Virus record (IMG/VR): IMGVR_UViG_3300009495_000112
Coordinates: 1 to 20,250 of that record
Source: a virus
DNA: 20,250 nt
Strand: one strand, 5' to 3'
Part shown: piece by piece, positions 14,761-20,250 of the stretch
How the letters are laid out: every line of letters begins with the position of its first letter
Numbering within the stretch: position 1 is the stretch's first letter
Translations under genes and position numbers: made by a program
The notes under the pieces: generated by a model
Seen by the model: only the letters and a program-made list of their open reading frames with translations
What the model was told of the DNA's origin: nothing
Database searches by the model: none

Positions 14761-15453
14761 ATGATAAACAGCGTAAGAAACACTGTACTTGCGGTTGCTA
14801 ATAAACAAAATTTCGGGTATATCACACCAGCAGATTTTAACTTATATGCAAAGCAGGCACAACTAGACTTGTTTGAGGATTACTTTTACAGTTACTCCCA
14901 ACAGTTATATAAACAAAATGCAAGACGTTCAGGGAGCGGATATGCAGATATAGTAAAAGGATTAGAGGAGGTTATAGATTCATTCTCGGTTCTAAACACT
15001 CCATCCGACACAAACGCACCATTGTATCCGTTACCACTAGATTATTATTTAATAAACTCAGTTAGATATGGAACTAGAGAGGTTGAGCGTGTATCAAACA
15101 ATAAAATAATTCAGCTTTCATCTTCAAACCTAACGGCCCCTAACGCAACATTCCCGGCCTATGTATTAAATGGGAATGATATAACGGTATATCCTGATAC
15201 AATATTAACTGGTGTTACTTTGCAGTACATAAGAAAACCTTTAGATCCTAAGTGGACCTATGCTACTCTTTCTGGTGGTGAACCAGTTTTCGATCAGGGT
15301 AGTTCTGATTATCAAGATTTTGAGTTACCAGAGTCTGATGAACCATCTTTGGTTGCTAAGATACTACAGTACGCTGGAATATCTATAAGAGAGAAAGATG
15401 TTTACCAATTTGGCGTAAACGAGGAGACCATAGAACAACAAACACAACAGTAA
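14761..15453 (+). CDS. Neck/ring-type structural protein 1
   Basis: A 230-residue protein, first in a new transcript after the terminator-promoter pair. The N-terminus is helical (INSVRNTVLAVANKQNFGYITPADFNLYAKQAQLDLFEDYFYSY). It is followed by a strand-rich middle (YPLPLDYYLINSVRYG, FPAYVLNGNDITVYPDTI, VTLQYIRKPLDPKWTY) and then FELPESDEPSLVAKILQYAGISIREKDVYQF. The 'YIRKP..PKW.Y' and 'ELP..E...L..KIL.YAG..IRE.DV' features are ones I know from structural proteins encoded between the capsid and tail genes of crAss-like phages. There, proteins of this position build stacked rings under the portal. I infer an adaptor or head-completion role. The assignment to a particular ring is not possible by eye. 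The next gene starts 3 bases after its stop. Confidence 0.65.
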   Translation: MINSVRNTVLAVANKQNFGYITPADFNLYAKQAQLDLFEDYFYSYSQQLYKQNARRSGSGYADIVKGLEEVIDSFSVLNTPSDTNAPLYPLPLDYYLINSVRYGTREVERVSNNKIIQLSSSNLTAPNATFPAYVLNGNDITVYPDTILTGVTLQYIRKPLDPKWTYATLSGGEPVFDQGSSDYQDFELPESDEPSLVAKILQYAGISIREKDVYQFGVNEETIEQQTQQ

Positions 15454-15456
15454 GAC

Positions 15457-16374
15457 ATGGCATATATAACAGGATATCAGTACTACGAGAACTCAGGTAA
15501 TAACTGGGAAGAAGACAATTGGGGTAGTTACCAATACGTTAACTTAATTGACATTGTAAACAACTTCATGCTAATGTATGTTGGGAATGATAAATTAATA
15601 AACAACGTTGAGCGATATAACGTATTATTTCACGCCAAGCGTGGCTTACAGGAGTTGAACTACGACGCAATGAAGGAAACTAAGATCGTTGAACTTACGG
15701 TCTGTGACAATTTAAGAATAGTTCTACCACCAGATTTTGTAAACTGGGTTAGAATATCTCTATACAAGGATGGTATATTAAGCCCTCTTTCTGAGAATAT
15801 ACAAACAAATTTCGCACAGAGTTACCTACAAGATAATGACTGTCGTGTTCTTTTTGACATAGATGGAGGTGTCTTAATAGGAACATCGTCTCTAGATGGA
15901 GACAGAATAGACGGTACTCAGAAGACACCTTACCTAGGCGATGGCAAGATGCACGGAAGAATGGGTTACAATATAGATGGTAACTGGGTCTTTGATATGC
16001 CACTAGGGGGAAGAATGGGCCTCAACACTGAAACAGCAAATACCAACCCAACATTTAAGGTTGACAAAAAATTTGGTGTTGTAAACTTTAGCTCTCACAT
16101 GGCAGATCAAACCATTGTTATAGAGTATGTTTCTGATGGAATGGAAAATGGAGACGACGCTAAAGTAAATGTCAATAAACTTTTTGAAGAATTTATATAT
16201 GCTTACATAAAGTATTCAATACTTAGCAGTAAGTTTGGAATTCAGGAATACATAGTAAACAGGGCTAGAAAAGAAAAATCAGCACTATTAAGAAATGCTA
16301 AGCTCAGATTAAGCAATATTCACCCAGGTAGACTACTTATGAATTTAAGGGGTCAAAATAAATGGATAAAATAG
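15457..16374 (+). CDS. Neck/ring-type structural protein 2
   Basis: A 305-residue protein 3 bases after the previous stop. Residues about 28-80 (LIDIVNNFMLMYVGNDKLINNVERYNVLFHAKRGLQELNYDAMKETK) form an adaptor-like helical part. LRIVLPPDFVNWVRISLYKDGILSPLSEN follows, and this 'LP.DFVNWVRIS.Y..G.L.PL' stretch is one I strongly associate with a conserved virion protein of crAss-like and marine phages. The centre (about 150-205) is rich in Gly, Asn and Asp with a repeated GRMG motif (HGRMGYNIDGNW, GGRMGLNTE), suggesting loops or an inserted domain. The C-terminal 80 residues are helical (VNKLFEEFIYAYIKYSILSSK, RARKEKSALLRNAKLRLSNIHPGRLLMNLRG). A neck ring or tail-completion function is inferred from position and family memory. 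The big tail gene begins after a 1-base gap. Confidence 0.7.
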   Translation: MAYITGYQYYENSGNNWEEDNWGSYQYVNLIDIVNNFMLMYVGNDKLINNVERYNVLFHAKRGLQELNYDAMKETKIVELTVCDNLRIVLPPDFVNWVRISLYKDGILSPLSENIQTNFAQSYLQDNDCRVLFDIDGGVLIGTSSLDGDRIDGTQKTPYLGDGKMHGRMGYNIDGNWVFDMPLGGRMGLNTETANTNPTFKVDKKFGVVNFSSHMADQTIVIEYVSDGMENGDDAKVNVNKLFEEFIYAYIKYSILSSKFGIQEYIVNRARKEKSALLRNAKLRLSNIHPGRLLMNLRGQNKWIK

Positions 16375-16375
16375 A

Positions 16376-19300
16376 ATGAATATAAATAACAACTTTATTG
16401 GGTCCAGAATGAACAAGAGTCTGGACGAAAGACTTATACCTCAGGGTGATTATATAGACGCATTAAACATTAGAATATCTTCCGATGAAGACGGGGAGTC
16501 TGGTTCTCTTGAGAATGCGAAAGGTAACGAATTAGTTACCTCTTTGACTTATAACTCATCACCACTTGTTGATGCGACGTGTATTGGGGCTTTTGAAGAC
16601 GGTGAGCAGGAAACTATCTACTGGTTTGTAACTAGCCCTACGGTGGATATGATAGTATCATATAACTTCAACAATTCAACATTAATATACCACATTATCA
16701 GTACGGATGTTTTAAACTTTTCTACTGACTTCAGGATTGAATCTATAAACCTTATAGATGATTTATTGTTTTTTACAGACAATTTAAACCCTCCAAGAAA
16801 GATAAATACTAAGAGGTCTTATCCAAGACCTATAACAGGGCAGGATCAAATAACTGAGGATGATATATCTGTTATTGTTAAGCCACCCATTGAAGCCCCT
16901 GGGGTTGGGTTAGTAGAAACAGCTTCAACTCAGAATTATATTGAGGATAAGTTCGCTAGGTTCTCCTATAGGTATAAATATAAAGATGGAGAATATTCTG
17001 CTTTGTCTGAATTTTCTGACATTGCTTTTTTACCAGGTGTTTTTGAATTAGATTTCGGGAACTACGATATGACTGGAATGAGGAATAGGTTTAACTCTGC
17101 TAACGTTTCATTTAACACAGGATCAAAGCATGTAATTGGAATTGATGTTTGTTTTAAGCTATCAAACTCTAACGTAGTCCATATAATTGAAAAGTTTGAT
17201 AAAGCAGAAGAGGGGTGGGGTAACAATGAAGTTAAGAGTGTACAATTTAGTAATCAAAAAATATTCACAACACTGCCAGAGTCTGAACTATTAAGACTGT
17301 TTGACAATGTGCCAAAGCTAGCCAAGGAACAAACGTTAATGGGTAATAGAATTATGTATGGAAACTATACTGATGGGTATGATATCGATACTAACATTGA
17401 TTACAGTTTAAGTCTTGTCTCTGAACTTATAGGTGATTCTGCATTAACAACAACTCATTTTTATAATGCAGACACTAATGAAACAGGATTTACGGTAGAC
17501 CTTGATGGTTTAGAGTTAGTTCAAGGATTAAATTTATTTATAGATTTGAATATTCTCCACGTTAAGTTTGTAGGAGATCCAAATTACCCCATGACACCTG
17601 AGAATGACGTACAAGAAAATTGGTCATTTCAGCTCCCAAGAGATTATACTTCCGTTCAGGATTTAGTAACTAGTACCGAGTGGAATGAGGCCATAGAATT
17701 AACAGACTTATGGACCAACACTGCTGACGGGGACAGCATGACTGACGTGTGGTTTACTGCTATAACAGCAGCTAATGGGTGGGATAAGGTAGATGGCACT
17801 CGTGGTAGTGGCCCATACTCGGTTAACCAAGAAATAGAGACTACTTACTCAGGCACTGTAATTACATTCGATATACCAGGGGTTAGGTATGAATCAGGCC
17901 CTGGTGTAACACCTTATGCTAGTGAGTTTTTTGAAAATTCAGTTACAGTGGCAAATGTTTTTGATGACACTACATCAAAAAGCCTCCATAGCAATAGAGA
18001 TTATGAGGTAGCTATAGAGTATCTAGATGAGTATGAGAGAGCCTCTACGGCACTTGTTAGTACAGCGAACAGTATATACGTGGGATCTGAACTATCTACT
18101 TTTCAGAATAAAATAAGGGTAACCCTAAACAGTCTTGCTCCAAGCTGGGCTAGCAGATATAGGTTTGTTTTAAAACCTAGTAAGGGTGATTACGAGACTA
18201 TATACTCTAGGTTCTACTATCAAAGTATAAACGATGGTGGTGCTTGGTGGATTAGGCTTGAAGGAGATAATCAAACAAAGGCAAAGGTTGGGGATACATT
18301 AATAGTTAAGGCAGATTCAAGTGGACCTGCCCCAAGATATATTGAGACTAAAGTACTAGATCTACAGGCCTTACCTTATAATGATGCGGAGAGAATAGAG
18401 GGAAATCATCCGGCTGGGTTATATATGAAGTTAAGGGCTACTAATTTCTCAATCTCTAGTGACCCTGAAAATGAAAGAATATCTAGAACAGCTGATACTC
18501 GTCGTTCAAATTCAAACGCTGTATTGTGGATGTCTGAACTAGTAGACCCAGATGTCCCTGGTGTTTACCAACAAATAGCTATACCTGCTGGAGCTAAAGT
18601 GTCTTTTAGTTGCAACGCTTATACCTTTGGGACTTACGGGTATGAGTATGTGTTTAACGGAGAGTTTACAGCTCAAAATGATTATGATAATATAGGTCAA
18701 TTTATAAATGGTGAGAACATAACTTTTTCGCCACCAACCGTAAATAGTGGTATGGGTAGCCCTGCTGATGGAGATGAGAACAGGTTCAAGTGGTTCTCTG
18801 CCGTGGGTGACTCCAATAATTTATATCAGGGGTCTGTTGTTGCTACACCTATTACACCAGAATACAGTGGGCGTGGTAGAAATACTGACGTAACTCCTGT
18901 AGAGAGGGAGATGCAGATGAAGTATTACGAGAATCCTGCCGACCCAACACTGAGCTGGTTAATGCTAACAAATAATAGTAACGGAAGCGGAGGTAGACCG
19001 GCAACGGCTATATTAAGAGTTGAAATTGAAAGACCTGGAGATATACTTGTTTTTGAGACTAAACCAGAGGAAATAGCTGGGGAGATATACTACCAAAGCA
19101 GCAAGAGTTACCCTATACAGTCAATAAAAAATAGTAATATAGGTCTATACGGTGTAACTGTTTCAGCAGCTGAGACAAATCAACAGACTATAGAGTATAC
19201 AACACCAGCAACACCAGGGGTTGAAAGTGAAGTAAGGACTACCACGATAACACCAGGTGGGCCATCTTTTTTATTTGAGGCTGTAGTAGGTAGTGTCAGC

Positions 19301-20250
19301 TTATTGACAACGCCTTTATCACCTTCAAACATAACCATACAATTACTCAGCTCTCCAACATACACTGGAGATGTGCCTACCCTTGGTCACTATGGGAACG
19401 TGTCTAATCAGTCCTCTACAGAGCCAGCAGTTATTGATTTAGAATTGTATAACTGTTTCTCATTTGGAAATGGAGTTGAGAGCTTCAAAATAAACGATGG
19501 GTTTGCAACACCAGGGTTTCGCATAGGGGCTCGTACTACGGCTGTTTCTTTAGAAGACTACAAAGAGGTTAACAGATACTTCGATATAACATATAGTGGT
19601 GTATATAACCAACAAACGAACATAAACAAGCTAAATGAGTTCAATTTAGCACTAGGAAATTACAAGAGCTTAGAGGCTTCATTTGGACCTATAAACAAGC
19701 TACACGGAAGACAAACAGATATATTAGTTCTTCAAGAAGACAAAATATCATATGTTTTAGCTGGAAAGAATTTATTATCTGATGCTGCTGCAGGAGGGGC
19801 TATAACGTCTATTCCTGAGGTTTTAGGTACACAGATAGCTAGAACTGAAGAGATCGGAATAAGTAATGACACCGCTAGCTTTGCTACGGAATCTGGGGAT
19901 GTATTCTTTACAGACTCAAAGAGAGGAATGGTATTAAACCTTAAGGGTGGATCATACCAAGGAGAGTCGTTGAATATTATCTCTACATTAGGTATGAGAT
20001 CTTGGTTCAGGGATGAATTTTCAACTGGTTTTAATAAAATAAAACTTGGTGGATTTGATCCATACATGAATGAGTATGTACTAACTTTTGGTGATTATGA
20101 AAGACCACTACCCCCTCTATTAGTAGGGTGTGGCACAGAATTATCTTACCAAGATAGATCCACACCTGTGACATTTAATGTACAGTTAAATGATTCAATA
20201 GGAGATGTAAATACTGACTATAACTTTACCTCTGGGGCTGGTAATATTAC
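16376..20250 (+). CDS. Large tail stabilisation/muzzle-type virion protein (3' partial)
   Basis: ATG 16376 opens a frame I read without a stop to the window end: at least 1291 codons. The start NINNNFIGSRMNKSLDERLIPQGDYIDALNIRIS is the hallmark of the large protein called tail stabilisation protein in crAss-like phages. It recurs with ENAKGNELV, FSDIAFLPG, LFDNVPKLAKEQTLMGNRIMYGNY, SLHSNRDYEVAIEYLDEYERASTALVS, FETKPEEIAGEIYYQ, LELYNCFSFGNGVESFKIND, and RYFDITYSGVYNQQTNINKLNEFN. The part from about residue 1020 has short motifs spaced like beta-propeller blades (ILVLQEDKISYVLAGK, SNDTASFATESGDVFFTDSKRGMVLNL). In the crAss-type virion this protein is thought to form the outer tail or 'muzzle' around the neck rings. 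The long 'EYSALSEFSD' and 'EYLDEY' pieces suggest fibronectin-like beta domains. It follows the ring genes by 1 base, as part of the P4 transcript. Confidence 0.8.
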   Translation, partial: MNINNNFIGSRMNKSLDERLIPQGDYIDALNIRISSDEDGESGSLENAKGNELVTSLTYNSSPLVDATCIGAFEDGEQETIYWFVTSPTVDMIVSYNFNNSTLIYHIISTDVLNFSTDFRIESINLIDDLLFFTDNLNPPRKINTKRSYPRPITGQDQITEDDISVIVKPPIEAPGVGLVETASTQNYIEDKFARFSYRYKYKDGEYSALSEFSDIAFLPGVFELDFGNYDMTGMRNRFNSANVSFNTGSKHVIGIDVCFKLSNSNVVHIIEKFDKAEEGWGNNEVKSVQFSNQKIFTTLPESELLRLFDNVPKLAKEQTLMGNRIMYGNYTDGYDIDTNIDYSLSLVSELIGDSALTTTHFYNADTNETGFTVDLDGLELVQGLNLFIDLNILHVKFVGDPNYPMTPENDVQENWSFQLPRDYTSVQDLVTSTEWNEAIELTDLWTNTADGDSMTDVWFTAITAANGWDKVDGTRGSGPYSVNQEIETTYSGTVITFDIPGVRYESGPGVTPYASEFFENSVTVANVFDDTTSKSLHSNRDYEVAIEYLDEYERASTALVSTANSIYVGSELSTFQNKIRVTLNSLAPSWASRYRFVLKPSKGDYETIYSRFYYQSINDGGAWWIRLEGDNQTKAKVGDTLIVKADSSGPAPRYIETKVLDLQALPYNDAERIEGNHPAGLYMKLRATNFSISSDPENERISRTADTRRSNSNAVLWMSELVDPDVPGVYQQIAIPAGAKVSFSCNAYTFGTYGYEYVFNGEFTAQNDYDNIGQFINGENITFSPPTVNSGMGSPADGDENRFKWFSAVGDSNNLYQGSVVATPITPEYSGRGRNTDVTPVEREMQMKYYENPADPTLSWLMLTNNSNGSGGRPATAILRVEIERPGDILVFETKPEEIAGEIYYQSSKSYPIQSIKNSNIGLYGVTVSAAETNQQTIEYTTPATPGVESEVRTTTITPGGPSFLFEAVVGSVSLLTTPLSPSNITIQLLSSPTYTGDVPTLGHYGNVSNQSSTEPAVIDLELYNCFSFGNGVESFKINDGFATPGFRIGARTTAVSLEDYKEVNRYFDITYSGVYNQQTNINKLNEFNLALGNYKSLEASFGPINKLHGRQTDILVLQEDKISYVLAGKNLLSDAAAGGAITSIPEVLGTQIARTEEIGISNDTASFATESGDVFFTDSKRGMVLNLKGGSYQGESLNIISTLGMRSWFRDEFSTGFNKIKLGGFDPYMNEYVLTFGDYERPLPPLLVGCGTELSYQDRSTPVTFNVQLNDSIGDVNTDYNFTSGAGNI

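Noticed and set aside
19180-20067. Two short reverse-strand frames near the right end
   Set aside because: Both lie inside the large tail gene, whose forward frame is continuous and matches conserved motifs throughout.
1-20250. tRNA genes, CRISPR arrays, insertion sequences or an integration site
   Set aside because: Gaps between genes are all under about 75 bases and are accounted for by promoters and terminators; no cloverleaf, direct-repeat array or transposase was seen.

Overview
The window is a piece of a double-stranded DNA phage genome, almost certainly a tailed phage of a Bacteroidota (probably flavobacterial) host. The host call rests on two things seen in the DNA. Four intergenic sites match the Bacteroidota promoter form TAnnTTTG (ends at 907, 1264, 11343 and 14744). 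Start codons sit in A/T-rich leaders with no Shine-Dalgarno sequence. The base composition is AT-rich and all 17 genes are on the + strand with almost no spacer. No tRNA, CRISPR array, insertion sequence or integrase is visible. The head-neck gene set and order resemble those of crAss-like phages (Crassvirales) and related short-tailed marine flavophages. That placement is from memory of the families, not from a search.

Layout. Positions 2-895 hold the 3' part of a tail-fibre gene whose product carries an S74 intramolecular chaperone, a collagen-like Gly-X-Y stretch and a short extra C-terminal domain. Positions 920-4631 hold two small genes and a 1042-residue modular fibre with internal repeats and a YadA-like C-terminal region. 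Positions 4631-6342 are a tightly coupled run of small genes: two unknowns, a GroES-like protein, a 2-oxoglutarate/Fe(II) oxygenase-like protein, and a candidate small terminase. Positions 6320-11302 hold the large terminase, the portal and a small basic protein. Positions 11364-13877 hold a scaffold candidate and the major capsid protein, started by their own promoter and closed by a strong hairpin terminator. A 247-residue conserved protein lies between that terminator and a second one at 14703-14733, which is followed at once by a promoter. From 14761 to the window edge come two neck/ring-type proteins and a very large tail stabilisation-type protein that is still open at 20250 (at least 1291 codons).

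How the genes fit together. This is the late virion module. The terminase pair and portal package DNA into a shell built by scaffold and capsid protein. The downstream proteins seal and extend the neck, and the two fibres with their accessory proteins provide host binding. The GroES-like gene may help fold virion proteins. The oxygenase may modify a substrate, possibly a virion protein. The most interesting points are the unusual order of the S74/collagen fibre, the co-occurrence of a hydroxylase-like enzyme with collagen-like repeats, the GroES-like gene, a patch of near-identical DNA inside otherwise diverged fibre repeats, and the terminator/promoter arrangement around the capsid gene.
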